From NCBI GenBank assembly GCA_025353105.1, contig JANXRG010000039.1:1-43144 (forward strand): a stretch of DNA of 43,144 bases, in the 5' to 3' direction. Below, in pieces: positions 1 to 8,324 of this stretch (position 1 is the stretch's first letter; each line of letters starts with the position of its first letter). The stretch comes from Verrucomicrobiota bacterium. Its GTDB lineage: Bacteria; Verrucomicrobiota; Verrucomicrobiia; Chthoniobacterales; SZAS-18. The translations under genes and the position numbers were made by a program. The notes beneath the pieces are model-generated. The model was not told where the DNA came from. It did not search any database and was given only the letters and a program-made list of their open reading frames with translations.

Positions 1-784
1 CGCGGTGGCCGATGCCCATGATCTTCTTCTTCTGGGCGAGCTGTTCCTCGAGCCACGGAATCACGCGATCTTCGCGGCCGATTTCCTGAAGCATGTGAAT
101 GACGCCCTCGTTTGCGCCCCCATGCAGCGGGCCCTTGAGCGTGCCGATCGCCGCCGTGACGGCGGAATAAATGTCGGTGAGCGTGGCGATCGTGACACGC
201 GCGCTGAAGGTCGACGCGTTCATGCTGTGGTCGGCGTGGAGCACGTAGGCGAGATCGAGCGTTTCCGTGGCCTCCTTCGTCGCCGTGGTGCCGTTGAGGA
301 GGTAAAGGAAATGCGCGGCCTCGGTAAGATCCTTGCGGATCGCCGGGAGTTCCTTGCCGTGGCGGGCGCGATGAAAATACGCGGCGATGACCGGCACCTT
401 GGCGGTCAGGCTCACGCAGCGGCGGTAATTTTCCGCCTTCTCGTCCTCGCGCGGCTTTTGGGGATCGAACAGCCCCAGCATCGAGACGGCGGTGCGAATG
501 ACGTCCATCGGGCTGGCGTTCTTTGGCGCGCGACGGATGAAGTCGACCACACCTTCCGGCAGCACGCGCTCAGCCCGGAGCGCATACTCAAACTTTTCCA
601 ACTCCTGGCGGTTCGGCAGGCGGTTGTTCCACAACAGGTAAATCGTCTCGCAGAAAGTCACCTTCCCCGCGAGCTCGTTGATATCATAGCCGCAATAAAT
701 CAGCTGGCCCTCCTCGCCCTTGACGTCCGAGATGCGGGTGGAGTTTGCGACGATGCCTTCGAGGCCCTTTGCGATGGCGGACAT
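1..784 (-). CDS. gltA: Citrate synthase, 3'-truncated by window edge
   Basis: Condenses oxaloacetate and acetyl-CoA to citrate, the entry step of the TCA cycle. The minus-strand frame opens with ATG at 784-782 and stays open to base 1, so about 261 N-terminal residues are visible. Family signatures are present: a His-rich segment HADHSMNAS near residue 183, GPLHGGAN with His221, and GIGHR with His260 at the very edge. The catalytic Asp and the C-terminus lie outside the window. It follows sucD on the same strand after a 205-nt gap that holds an inverted repeat, so it is probably the last visible gene of a sucC-sucD-gltA unit. A 2-methylcitrate synthase is a possible alternative, because the two families are close and prpE occurs later in the window, but the TCA neighbours favour citrate synthase. 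Confidence 0.9.
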   Translation of the reverse strand, partial: MSAIAKGLEGIVANSTRISDVKGEEGQLIYCGYDINELAGKVTFCETIYLLWNNRLPNRQELEKFEYALRAERVLPEGVVDFIRRAPKNASPMDVIRTAVSMLGLFDPQKPREDEKAENYRRCVSLTAKVPVIAAYFHRARHGKELPAIRKDLTEAAHFLYLLNGTTATKEATETLDLAYVLHADHSMNASTFSARVTIATLTDIYSAVTAAIGTLKGPLHGGANEGVIHMLQEIGREDRVIPWLEEQLAQKKKIMGIGHR

Positions 785-835
785 AAGTGGTGGAACGAGG
801 GTTGGTGGTGCGTGAATGGCAGATTCAAAAAGCTC

Positions 836-976
836 AAAATTCAAAACTCGAAGCTCGAAGAAAGTTCCATCTCTTAAGTTTCAAAGGCGCGTGATTCTTA
901 TTAGGCCGACTTTCGTCGTTTTGATTCTTTGATTTTCGAGTTTTCTTCGAGTTTCGAATTTCGAGTTTCGAGTTTC
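836..976. repeat. Inverted repeat, TTCGAAACTCGAA-type words
   Basis: Two arms (about 836-867 and 931-976) are built from degenerate 7-bp words of the type ACTCGAA and are inverted relative to each other around a 63-nt AT-rich loop. The unit fills the sucD-gltA gap. The same word family recurs at 42934-43089. As RNA it would fold into a long imperfect hairpin, so it could attenuate or protect the message between sucD and gltA. Confidence 0.75.
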
Positions 977-989
977 CCACCGGGCGGGC

Positions 990-1895
990 TCAGCCCTTCC
1001 AGCGCTTGATCAAAGTCTCCGCCATGACGGCGGGCGTGTCCGCCACCGCAATGCCGGCTTCATGCAGCGCGTCGATCTTACCCCGCGCGGTGCCCTTGCC
1101 CCCGCTCACGATCGCGCCGGCGTGCCCCATTCGACGCCCCGGCGGCGCCGTGGCGCCGGCAATGAACGCGGCGATGGGTTTCTGGCAATGGTCCTTCGCC
1201 CACGCCGCCGCGCGTTCCTCGGCGTCGCCGCCGATTTCGCCGATCATGATGATTGCCTCGGTCTCGGGGTCGTCGTTGAACATCTGCAGCGCGTCGAGAT
1301 GCGACGTGCCATTCACGGGATCGCCACCGATGCCGACGCATGTGCTCTGGCCAAAGCCTCGCCGCGTCAGCTGCCACACCGCCTCGTAGGTGAGCGTGCC
1401 GCTGCGGCTCACGACGCCCACATTACCGCGTTTGTGAATGTACCCCGGAGAAATCCCGATCCGGCAGCCGCCGTGCGAGTCCTTGCCGGTGCCAGGGGTG
1501 ACGACGCCGGGACAGTTCGGGCCGATGAGGCGCGTCTTGCTGCCTTGCATCGCCGCCTTCACTTTCACCATGTCATTCACCGGGATGCCTTCCGTGATGC
1601 AAACGACCAGCGCGAGACCCGCGTCCACGGCCTCCAGAATCCCATCCGCGGCAAACGGCGGCGGAACAAAGATCACGCTCACGGTCGCGCCGGTTTGTTT
1701 GGCAGCGTCACTCACCGTGTCGAAAATCGGCACCTTGAACGAACCGTGTTCAAACGTCTGGCCGCCCTTGCCCGGCGTCACGCCCGCGACCACCTTCGTA
1801 CCGTAGTCGAGCGACAACTTCGCGTGGCGCGACCCAAAGTCGCCCGTGATGCCCTGGACGAGAATGCGCGTGTTCGAATCAACGAGGATGGACAT
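990..1895 (-). CDS. sucD: Succinyl-CoA synthetase alpha subunit
   Basis: Alpha subunit of succinate-CoA ligase, which converts succinyl-CoA to succinate with substrate-level phosphorylation in the TCA cycle. The 301-residue product has the N-terminal CoA-binding Rossmann fold ([12 protein letters not shown], residues 11-22) and the active-site histidine segment [10 protein letters not shown] with His258. It is about ten residues longer than the usual ~290, mainly through an insert GTGKDSHGG near residue 136. The ATG at 1895 starts directly at the conserved N-terminus. Its partner sucC lies upstream on the same strand, but 547 nt separate the two reading frames because a four-helix-bundle gene and its flanking repeats sit between them. 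In most bacteria the two frames nearly touch. Confidence 0.96.
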   Translation of the reverse strand: MSILVDSNTRILVQGITGDFGSRHAKLSLDYGTKVVAGVTPGKGGQTFEHGSFKVPIFDTVSDAAKQTGATVSVIFVPPPFAADGILEAVDAGLALVVCITEGIPVNDMVKVKAAMQGSKTRLIGPNCPGVVTPGTGKDSHGGCRIGISPGYIHKRGNVGVVSRSGTLTYEAVWQLTRRGFGQSTCVGIGGDPVNGTSHLDALQMFNDDPETEAIIMIGEIGGDAEERAAAWAKDHCQKPIAAFIAGATAPPGRRMGHAGAIVSGGKGTARGKIDALHEAGIAVADTPAVMAETLIKRWKG

Positions 1896-1909
1896 GGGAA
1901 AGAGAAGAT

Positions 1910-2446
1910 AAGCGTTAGCGGTTATTCGTTAATGGTTATTGGTGATTGCACGCGGGATCGAAAGCAACAGGGGCGATTGATTCGAAGTTCGGCAGGACGC
2001 ACGAGTCGGATTCTTCTCGAACGACTGCGCTATCCGGACCGGCATGCTGGAGGTATTTCATGTACCCATTCAAGATTCGAACAGCGTTCTTGAACTGAAC
2101 GCGCGCATCCGCATGACCCTCGCTGCTGATAAACCCGTCATCGTGCGCTGTGTTCAGATGGTCGAGCACTTCAAACAGTGACCCGCGCGCATTGCTGCAA
2201 AACTTGTAGTTGTCGCGGTAATGAAATCTCCCGAAGCCCTCGGCGATGTTTGCCGTGACAGATCGGGCAGCTCTCCGGAGCTGGTTGGCCAACTCGAACC
2301 GCTCCTCTCGAGGAAGCTTCTTCACCACTTCCGACATCACAAAGACCCGAAGTTGCCGGCACGCTTTCCAGCATTCCAAGTCCTCGAATGTCCGAATCAC
2401 ACTCATGAATAAGTAACTAATAACCAGTAACTTAATAACCAATCAC
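1910..2446. repeat. Inverted-repeat unit enclosing the four-helix-bundle gene
   Basis: The arm at about 1910-1950 reads GGTTATTCGTTAATGGTTAT and onward on the plus strand. The arm at about 2407-2446 carries the same GGTTATT, GTTACT and GTGATTG words on the minus strand. The arms are therefore inverted and enclose the small gene at 1936-2406 almost exactly. The right arm starts at the sucC stop codon, and the left arm encodes the last residues of the small gene. Similar but gene-free inverted-repeat units of 100-160 bp occur at seven other places in this window. This looks like an inserted cassette; mobility is inference. Confidence 0.65.
1936..2406 (-). CDS. Four-helix-bundle (S23/IVP-like) protein
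   Basis: Product of 156 residues of the four-helix-bundle family first known from intervening sequences of bacterial 23S rRNA genes and related in fold to Avd of diversity-generating retroelements. Signatures are the opening TFEDLECWKACRQLR, the core RAARSVTANIAEGFGR, and ARGSLFEVLDHLNTA in the third helix. ATG at 2406 is preferred; an upstream in-frame TTG would add residues encoded by the repeat arm. The molecular function of free-standing family members is not established. The gene sits between sucC and sucD in the same orientation and is bounded by inverted repeats. Its C-terminal residues (ACNHQ) are written in repeat sequence. No reverse transcriptase or rRNA is nearby, so the DGR and rRNA contexts do not apply. 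Confidence 0.85.
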   Translation of the reverse strand: MSVIRTFEDLECWKACRQLRVFVMSEVVKKLPREERFELANQLRRAARSVTANIAEGFGRFHYRDNYKFCSNARGSLFEVLDHLNTAHDDGFISSEGHADARVQFKNAVRILNGYMKYLQHAGPDSAVVREESDSCVLPNFESIAPVAFDPACNHQ

Positions 2447-3636
2447 TCCGTCGCAGCAGCGACCGCGGCGACAATTTTCTTCGCGGCATCCGCGAGATCC
2501 TCCGCGCTGGTGATGGCAATTCCGCTATCCGCCAGAGTCGTCTTCCCCGCCGCGACGTTATTGCCCTCGAGGCGCACGACGAGCGGGATTTTCAGGCCAA
2601 TTTCGCGCGCGGCCGCGACGATGCCCGTCGCGATCACGTTACAGTCCATGATGCCACCGAAAATGTTTACAAGGATGCCCTTCACCTGCGGATCAGCGAG
2701 GATGATCTTGAACGCAGCCGACACCTGGTCCTTGCTCGCGCCGCCGCCGACATCGAGGAAATTCGCCGGTTTGCCGCCCGCGTATTGAATGATGTCCATC
2801 GTCGCCATCGCGAGGCCCGCGCCGTTGACGAGGCACGCGATGTTGCCGTCGAGCCCGATGTAATTGAGGCCGAACTTGCTGGCCTCCACCTCGCGCGGAT
2901 CCTCCTCGTTCGTGTCGCGCATCGCGAGGATGTCGGGGTGCCGGAAGAGCGCGTTGTCGTCGAAATTAAATTTCGCGTCGAGCGCGAGCACCTTGCCGTC
3001 GGGCGTGACCACGAGTGGATTGATTTCCACCATCGAGCAATCGCAGCCGATGAAGAGCCGGTAGAGCGCGAGCAGCAGGTCGGAAAACTGCCGAAACTGC
3101 GCGCCCTGAAATCCCAACAGGCCCGCGATCTTTCGCGCCTGGTAGGGCTGCAGGCCCAGCAGCGGATGCACCGGCTCGTGAAAAATCTTGTCGGGGGTTT
3201 TCTCCGCCACGGTTTCGATGTCAACGCCGCCTTCCGTGCTCGCAATCACAATCGGAGCACTCGTCGCGCGGTCCGTCAGGATGGCCAGATAGTACTCCTT
3301 GGCGATGTCCACACCGGTGGCGATAAGCACCTGGTTCACCATCTTGCCCTCGGGCCCGGTCTGGTGGGTGACGAGCGTTTGCCCGAGCATTTTCGACGAC
3401 AGTTCCTTCGCCTCGGCCGGCGTCTTGCAGAGGTGCACGCCCCCCTTGAAGCCGTTCTTAAACGTCCCCTTCCCGCGTCCGCCCGCGTGGATTTGGGCCT
3501 TCACCACGAGATCGCTCGACTTCAATTCCTGCGCGGCGGCTTCGGCTTCCGCGGGCGTTCGCGCGACGCGCCCGGGAGCGGACGCGACGCCGAATTTCAC
3601 AAAGAGTTCCTTGGCCTGAAATTCGTGAATATTCAT
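2443..3636 (-). CDS. sucC: Succinyl-CoA synthetase beta subunit
   Basis: Beta subunit of succinate-CoA ligase; its ATP-grasp domain binds the nucleotide, and it pairs with the SucD alpha subunit. The 397-residue product opens with [17 protein letters not shown], continues with [12 protein letters not shown] (ATP-grasp loop), and carries [20 protein letters not shown] and the C-terminal GGGASKDQV and [10 protein letters not shown] segments typical of the family. The ATG at 3636 gives the conserved N-terminus. It is first in the sucC/small gene/sucD/gltA unit on the minus strand. The stop codon TGA (2445-2443) lies at the edge of the repeat that introduces the four-helix-bundle gene. Confidence 0.96.
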   Translation of the reverse strand: MNIHEFQAKELFVKFGVASAPGRVARTPAEAEAAAQELKSSDLVVKAQIHAGGRGKGTFKNGFKGGVHLCKTPAEAKELSSKMLGQTLVTHQTGPEGKMVNQVLIATGVDIAKEYYLAILTDRATSAPIVIASTEGGVDIETVAEKTPDKIFHEPVHPLLGLQPYQARKIAGLLGFQGAQFRQFSDLLLALYRLFIGCDCSMVEINPLVVTPDGKVLALDAKFNFDDNALFRHPDILAMRDTNEEDPREVEASKFGLNYIGLDGNIACLVNGAGLAMATMDIIQYAGGKPANFLDVGGGASKDQVSAAFKIILADPQVKGILVNIFGGIMDCNVIATGIVAAAREIGLKIPLVVRLEGNNVAAGKTTLADSGIAITSAEDLADAAKKIVAAVAAATE

Positions 3637-3727
3637 GAAAAAGGGGAGCCGGAAGCGGGCGGATTTTGCCGCGCGAGCGGAAATTCGCCGAAAGTCGCGT
3701 CACCCTAGGCGGGCGCGTCGAGAAGCG

Positions 3728-4489
3728 TCAAGGCCAACTTCCCGCGAACGATTGCAGATCCTCCGGCGGCGTCGCCGTCACTTCAATCCGACGCCCGTCC
3801 GGGTCCAAAAATCCGAGCCGATGCGCATGCAACGCGTGGCGCGGCAGCCACAAACTCCGCGCGAGCGTCGGCGTCCATCCCGTCTCGATGAAGCGCAGGT
3901 AGCACGTTTCGTCCGGACCGTAAATCTTGTCGCCAACAAGCGGATGCCCAAGTGCCGCGGCATGCACGCGAATCTGGTGCATGCGACCTGTCCGGGGACG
4001 CACGGCAAGCAGCGCGAATTTTTCTCCGTCCCGTTCGAATCGAGTCCGGATCGAAAACTCCGTGCGCGCCGGCACGCCGTCCGGATGAATCGCCTGCTTC
4101 AGCCAAATCCGAAACGGCCCGCGCGATCCCTCGCGCAGAATGGGCGCGTTCACTTCCTGCTCATCCCAATCCGGCCAGCCGAAGACGATCGCGCGATACT
4201 CTTTGTCCATCGCGCCGCGTTCGATCTGCCGCGAAAAATGTCGCGCGGCGGCCGCCGTCGTGGCCACGAGGAGCAGCCCGCTGGTTTCTCGATCGAGCCG
4301 ATGGATGAGGGAAACCTGTCCGATCCCCGCCAGCTCGGGTCCGAGCCACTGCCGCAGCAATCCCTGCAACGTGATCGTCCCATCCGGACGCGTGGGGTGG
4401 ACCAGCAACCCAGCCGGTTTGCTGACGACCAGCCAGTCCGGCCCCGACGCCACAATGGGAATCGTGGCGGGGGAAAAACTCTTTCGCAT
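3728..4489 (-). CDS. RluA-family RNA pseudouridine synthase
   Basis: Isomerises specific uridines of structured RNA (rRNA or tRNA) to pseudouridine in the cytoplasm. The 253-residue product has the RluA signature HRLDRETSG (residues 63-71) with catalytic Asp66, followed by RPRTGRMHQIRVHAAALGHP, the conserved Arg/His RNA-binding segment, and GDKIYG. No S4 domain is present, as in RluA and TruC rather than RluC/D. The Met at 4489 is chosen because a longer start at 4531 would need TTG. The target nucleotide cannot be read from sequence. It is divergent from the exonuclease gene at 4606. Confidence 0.9.
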   Translation of the reverse strand: MRKSFSPATIPIVASGPDWLVVSKPAGLLVHPTRPDGTITLQGLLRQWLGPELAGIGQVSLIHRLDRETSGLLLVATTAAAARHFSRQIERGAMDKEYRAIVFGWPDWDEQEVNAPILREGSRGPFRIWLKQAIHPDGVPARTEFSIRTRFERDGEKFALLAVRPRTGRMHQIRVHAAALGHPLVGDKIYGPDETCYLRFIETGWTPTLARSLWLPRHALHAHRLGFLDPDGRRIEVTATPPEDLQSFAGSWP

Positions 4490-4605
4490 CGGCACGGGTA
4501 GGAAGGCTGGTCCCCCGCCAGACGATCGCAAGCGCGGCGCATTTTAATTCCGGAAGCGAAAGCGGTTGTCGCCTCGATGCCGCGCTGCTTCATTCCCGCT
4601 CCCCA

Positions 4606-5151
4606 ATGGCTGGCCGGAACATCGTTTACTTCGACCTCGAAACCCAGCGCGCCGCGGGCGATGTCGGGGGTTGGGGAAATAAACGCGCCATGGGCATGTC
4701 CGTCGGGGTGACGTTCTCCACCGCCGAAAACCGTTACCGCATCTACACCGAGCGCACGGTCGACGACCTCGTGCGCGAGCTCATGCGCGCGGATCTCGTC
4801 GTGGGCTTCAACCATCTGGGTTTCGATTACGAGGTGTTGATGGCGTACACGATCGTGGATCTGCCGCATCAATTGCAGACCCTCGATCTGCTCATCGAGA
4901 CCGAGAAAGTGCTCGGTCATCGCCTGAAGCTCGACGTGATCGCGCAGGCGACGCTCGGGATCTGCAAAACCGCGGAAGGGCTCGAGGCGATCAAATGGTG
5001 GCGCGAGGGCAGGCTGCGCGAACTCGCCGAGTATTGCTGCTTCGACGTGAAGGTGACGAAGATGGTTTACGAGCACGCCCGCGATCACGGCGAACTTTCC
5101 TACATCGATCGCAACGGGAAGAAACAAAAGTTTGCGATTCGCTTTCCGTGA
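4606..5151 (+). CDS. RNase H-fold DEDD-type 3'-5' exonuclease (YprB-like)
   Basis: Small 181-residue exonuclease-fold protein. The three exonuclease motifs are visible: VYFDLET with Asp10 and Glu12 (Exo I), VGFNHLGFDYEVL near residue 66 (Exo II), and EYCCFDVKVT near residue 140 (Exo III, Tyr/Asp). This arrangement matches the YprB/RNase H-like DnaQ superfamily, which binds two divalent metals. Homologues are often annotated as helicases because the domain is fused to helicases elsewhere; no helicase motif is present here. The substrate is unknown. It stands alone in the plus direction, followed by a 281-nt gap with a repeat. Confidence 0.8.
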   Translation: MAGRNIVYFDLETQRAAGDVGGWGNKRAMGMSVGVTFSTAENRYRIYTERTVDDLVRELMRADLVVGFNHLGFDYEVLMAYTIVDLPHQLQTLDLLIETEKVLGHRLKLDVIAQATLGICKTAEGLEAIKWWREGRLRELAEYCCFDVKVTKMVYEHARDHGELSYIDRNGKKQKFAIRFP

Positions 5152-5199
5152 GTTTCCGGGCGTCGACGGTCGACAGTCGAGAAGCAGAACGGCAGAGGG

Positions 5200-5347
5200 T
5201 TAACCACAGATTAACGCAGATTTACGCAGATTATTTTGGGGGATGACACCGGGCGAGCGCCGCAACTGACCCCCGATTCAACCCGGGCACTTTCGACTAT
5301 TTGTCGGGCTCGGTAAACTGCGCAAATCTGCGTTAATCTGCGGTTAA
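5200..5347. repeat. Inverted repeat, ACGCAGATTA-type words
   Basis: Arms at 5200-5233 and 5314-5347 are 34 nt each and match in inverse orientation with about four mismatches. Each contains two to three copies of a 10-bp word ACGCAGATTA introduced by TTAACCACAG. The 80-nt loop has no gene. The unit occupies the gap between the exonuclease gene and hslO (5152-5432), in which I see no other feature. Confidence 0.8.
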
Positions 5348-5432
5348 AATGTAAGCCTTCGACCCTCACCCCAACCGTCTCTGTCACCGCGTTGCATTCG
5401 GTCCGGGAGCGGGCACATTCGGCATCTTTGCC

Positions 5433-6239
5433 ATGTCCGAACCTGCTGCCATCCCACCCGTCGACGGCCTCGAGATCCGCACGTATTTTGTGCGGGGGCG
5501 GAACGCGCTCGTCGCCCGCGCGGATTTCACGGAGCTCTTCGTCGACTATTACCTCCATCAGGGCCAGCACGGCCACCAGCATGATCCCGCGCACGACGGT
5601 TTGCTGAAGGAAGCGCTCGCGGCGCTGGCTCTGCACTGCGCCTCGCGGCCCTGGAACGAGGCCTCGGCCTGGACGATTCATTTTCAGGAACCGCTTTTGA
5701 ATCTGTTTCTTACCGGTGACAACCGTCGCGGGTGGCTCGTCGGCCAGATTTTCACCGAGAACGTGAAACCGGACGGCCAGCCGCGATTTATTTCCGATAT
5801 CGTGCGCGAGGGCGACGAGCCAAGGCGCAGCGTCGTGGATTTCGGTGAGGACGTAACAGATTCCTTCCAGGCGGTGGAACGGTACTACACGAACAGCGAG
5901 CAGCGGCCCGCGCGCTTTTTCCGGCTCGACGGCGATGATTACGTCATGATCGCCGCGCAGCCGGATTGCGACCTCGCCTGGCTTGCGTCGCTCGACGTCC
6001 CTGTCGTGGCGACGCTCGATCAATCCGAGGAGCTCAGGCTGCTCGAACAGCGCCACTACCGATGGCATTGCGGCTGTTCGGAGGAGCGCATGCACCAGAT
6101 GCTGGCGCCGATCATGCGCACGGATCCGGAAAGTCTCTTCGGCGAGGACGCGTTGCTGCGCATGAGCTGCCCGCGCTGCGGCGCGCGCTACGTCGTGACG
6201 CGCGAGGCTCTCGAGGGCTACATCGCATCCGGTGAATAG
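5433..6239 (+). CDS. hslO: Hsp33 redox-regulated chaperone
   Basis: Cytosolic holdase that becomes active when oxidative stress removes zinc from four cysteines. The 268-residue product has the Hsp33 fold, including WTIHFQEPLLNLFLTG and a VEQYY-like linker (VERYYTNSEQRPARFF), and a C-terminal zinc centre of four Cys: C213 and C215 in HCGCS, C246 and C249 in CPRC. The CxC plus CxxC spacing with about 30 residues between is diagnostic. The ATG at 5433 is followed by the normal N-terminal region. tcdA follows 30 nt downstream on the same strand, so the two may be cotranscribed. Confidence 0.95.
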   Translation: MSEPAAIPPVDGLEIRTYFVRGRNALVARADFTELFVDYYLHQGQHGHQHDPAHDGLLKEALAALALHCASRPWNEASAWTIHFQEPLLNLFLTGDNRRGWLVGQIFTENVKPDGQPRFISDIVREGDEPRRSVVDFGEDVTDSFQAVERYYTNSEQRPARFFRLDGDDYVMIAAQPDCDLAWLASLDVPVVATLDQSEELRLLEQRHYRWHCGCSEERMHQMLAPIMRTDPESLFGEDALLRMSCPRCGARYVVTREALEGYIASGE

Positions 6240-6269
6240 CCGGACATAACCGGAAGCCGTCCAATCGCA

Positions 6270-7058
6270 ATGGATGATTACGCGCAGCGATTCGCGGGGC
6301 TCGGCCGGCTCTTCGGGCCCGATGCGCTGGATCGCCTGCGCACGGCGCACGTCGCGGTCGTCGGCGTGGGCGGCGTCGGGTCGTGGGCGGTCGAAGCGCT
6401 CGCCCGCTCCGGTCTCGGCGCGATCACGCTGATTGATCTTGATGACGTCTGCGTGACCAATATCAACCGCCAGCTTCCCGCGCTCAATGACACGATTGGG
6501 CGGCCGAAAGTTGCGGTGCTCGCGGAGCGCATCGCGCTCATCTCTCCGGTTTGCCGAATCCGTGCCGCTGCGGAATTCTTCACCTCGGAATCCGCGCACC
6601 GGCTGCTGGACCCGCGACCCGAGTTCGTGATCGACGCGGTGGATCGGTGTTCGCACAAATGCCTGATCATCGCGTCGTGCCGCGAGCGCGACGTGCCGGT
6701 ATTGACGGTCGGCGCAGCGGGCGGGCGGCGGGATCCGACGGCGGTGCGCACAGGCGATTTGGCGGGCTCGGTGAATGACGAACTGCTGCGCGAGGTGCGG
6801 CGGAAACTGCGACGCAACCACGGATTTCCGCGCGGGGCGCACGTCCAATTCGGCGTGCCGTGCGTGTACTCGGCCGAGAAGCCGCTCTTCCCGTGGAGCG
6901 ACGGGAGAATGTGCGTCGAGCCGGAGCCAGGAACTTCGCTGCGGCTCGACTGCTCGACGGGATTCGGCACGGCTTCCTTTGCGACGGGTGCGTTCGGATT
7001 CGCGGCCGCCGCCGAGGTCGTGCGGCGGATCGCGTTGAATGAGCGAAGGGTGAAATGA
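6270..7058 (+). CDS. tcdA: tRNA threonylcarbamoyladenosine dehydratase (TcdA/CsdL)
   Basis: E1-like ATP-dependent enzyme that cyclises t6A37 of ANN-decoding tRNAs to ct6A. The 262-residue product opens with YAQRFAGLGRLFG, as in TcdA, then has the nucleotide-binding VGVGGVGS (residues 31-38), the NINRQLPAL segment (Arg for ATP), and VIDAVD. It lacks the zinc CxxC pairs and the C-terminal adenylation tail of ThiF/MoeB, which separates it from the thiamine ThiF even though thiS and thiH lie just downstream on the other strand. Length and N-terminus fit TcdA. It lies 30 nt after hslO on the same strand. Confidence 0.9.
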   Translation: MDDYAQRFAGLGRLFGPDALDRLRTAHVAVVGVGGVGSWAVEALARSGLGAITLIDLDDVCVTNINRQLPALNDTIGRPKVAVLAERIALISPVCRIRAAAEFFTSESAHRLLDPRPEFVIDAVDRCSHKCLIIASCRERDVPVLTVGAAGGRRDPTAVRTGDLAGSVNDELLREVRRKLRRNHGFPRGAHVQFGVPCVYSAEKPLFPWSDGRMCVEPEPGTSLRLDCSTGFGTASFATGAFGFAAAAEVVRRIALNERRVK

Positions 7059-7068
7059 ACTGGAAATT

Positions 7069-7262
7069 GGAACCACGAATTTCACCCGAATCAGGGCACG
7101 AGTTTTTTGGGTGAGGTGGAACGCGATCTCCGAGCGCGTTGGCAAAAGTAAATGCATCCCGCACCCGCGGGATGCCTGGCCCTCTCATCGTGCCCGGAGG
7201 TCACGATCCACCTAGTCCAGCTCGAAAAGGATGTCCGGTCCCCCTCTTCCTCGGTGTCCTCT
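7069..7262. repeat. Solo repeat arms between tcdA and tatD
   Basis: This convergent gap (7059-7283) holds a single arm GGAACCACGAATTTCACCCG (from 7068), of the same word family as the inverted repeat at 34698-34803. It also holds a second type at about 7235-7262 whose minus strand reads CCACAGAGGCTCAGAGGACA. Neither has its inverted partner nearby. A hairpin lies between them at 7154-7175. Confidence 0.55.
7144..7175 (-). terminator. Likely intrinsic terminator of the thiH-thiS-tatD unit
   Basis: Perfect 9-bp stem GCATCCCGC / GCGGGATGC (7154-7162 and 7167-7175) with a 4-nt loop. On the minus strand the stem is followed by ATTTACTTTT. This fits rho-independent termination of tatD transcripts. 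It lies about 110 nt past the tatD stop, with a repeat arm in between. Confidence 0.5.
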
Positions 7263-7283
7263 GAGCCTCTGTGGCAAATCTGC

Positions 7284-8084
7284 TTATCTACAAAACAACC
7301 GCTGGAAATTCTCCGCGACGCGGGCGGCCAGCGTCTCCACGGGCATTCCGCGAATTTCCGCGAGGCCGGCGTACGCGACCTCCAGATTCGCGGGATGATT
7401 GAGCGGCCGGCCGTCTTCGTCGGACAACGGATGCGCGTTTCGCTCGGGCGGCGGCCAAAGGTCCGGGGCGTCGGTTTCGACGAGCAGGCGTTCGAGTGGA
7501 ATCTCCGCAAACACCCGCCGCTGCTCACCTTTGCGTTCGTGCAGAAAATACGGCGAGAATGAAAAGAACGCCCCAGCCCTCGCAAATTCCGACACCAGTT
7601 CCATCGGGCCGCCATAGGCATGAAGGAGGAATCCGCGCGGTGGCGCCGGTCCAGCCCGCAGCATTTCCTGCAACGTTCCCCACGCCCGCAAGCAATGGAT
7701 TGTCACGGGTCGCTTAACTTCCGCCGCAATCACCAATTCTTCCGCGAACACCCGCCGCTGATCCTCGAGATCGTGCCCCTCGAACCAACGATCCAGACCC
7801 ACCTCCCCCACCGCCGACCGCGGATAATCGTTCAGAACCTGCATGAGCGCGTCGCGCCACGCGGGCGATCGTTCGCGCACAAACCATGGGTGCAGCCCAA
7901 ACGACGGAATCATTCCCAAATGCGCAGCACAGAATTCCGCCACCGCCGGCCAGTCGGATTCGCGCGTTCCATTCACCACCGCTCCGCGCAGGCCGAGCGA
8001 GGCGAGGCGCGGCACGAATTCCGCACGATGGGTCCACAGCCGAGCGTCTTGGTAGTGACAGTGCGCGTCAAAAAGCGGCGTCAT
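7284..8084 (-). CDS. tatD: TatD-family metal-dependent hydrolase
   Basis: Amidohydrolase-fold DNase/exonuclease family member of 266 residues. The metal ligands and conserved blocks are in order: FDAHCHYQD near residue 5, FGLHPW, GEVGLDRW, TIHCLRAWG, FLLHAYGG and LLVETDAPDLWP. TatD proteins are linked to 3'-5' DNA/RNA exonuclease activity and D-aminoacyl-tRNA or DNA-repair roles; the exact substrate is open. It starts 4 nt after the thiS stop, so it is almost surely cotranscribed with thiH and thiS, although no thiamine role is known for TatD. Confidence 0.9.
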   Translation of the reverse strand: MTPLFDAHCHYQDARLWTHRAEFVPRLASLGLRGAVVNGTRESDWPAVAEFCAAHLGMIPSFGLHPWFVRERSPAWRDALMQVLNDYPRSAVGEVGLDRWFEGHDLEDQRRVFAEELVIAAEVKRPVTIHCLRAWGTLQEMLRAGPAPPRGFLLHAYGGPMELVSEFARAGAFFSFSPYFLHERKGEQRRVFAEIPLERLLVETDAPDLWPPPERNAHPLSDEDGRPLNHPANLEVAYAGLAEIRGMPVETLAARVAENFQRLFCR

Positions 8085-8088
8085 GCGA

Positions 8089-8301
8089 TCAACCGCCGGC
8101 CACGATCCGGATGATCTCGACGCGGTCGCCCGGCGCGAGTTTCACGTCAGCCCATTCCGTCGGCAGCAACGCGCGGTCGTTGTACTCGATCAACACCCCG
8201 GCCTTCATGCCCAGCTCATCGAGCAGCGCGGGCAGCGACGTTCCGGCGAGGGCGGGACGCGGGTCTCCGTTGAGGAAAATCTCGATGGATTCGTTGGCCA
8301 T
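8089..8301 (-). CDS. thiS: Sulfur carrier protein ThiS
   Basis: Ubiquitin-like sulfur carrier of about 70 residues. Its C-terminal Gly-Gly (IIRIVAGG) is thiocarboxylated and donates sulfur to the thiazole ring of thiamine. The beta-grasp pattern is visible: IEIFLNGDPR, then LPALLDELG, VLIEYNDRALLP and LAPGDRVEIIRIVAGG. The ATG at 8301 is preferred; the frame is open further upstream but runs into thiH, which ends 23 nt before this start. It lies between thiH and tatD. thiG and the adenylating thiF are not in the window, so they must be elsewhere if the pathway is complete. Confidence 0.92.
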   Translation of the reverse strand: MANESIEIFLNGDPRPALAGTSLPALLDELGMKAGVLIEYNDRALLPTEWADVKLAPGDRVEIIRIVAGG

Positions 8302-8324
8302 GGCGGCGGTTGACGTGAGTGGCT

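Noticed and set aside
5-877. Long plus-strand open frame over the first 900 bases
   Set aside because: It is the antisense shadow of citrate synthase, whose minus-strand reading has all family motifs.
1936-2406. rRNA intervening sequence or diversity-generating retroelement
   Set aside because: No 23S rRNA, reverse transcriptase or template/variable repeats are nearby; only the small four-helix-bundle gene is present.
5211-7157. 648-codon minus-strand open frame
   Set aside because: Arg/His-rich shadow over hslO and tcdA, both of which are clear plus-strand genes.
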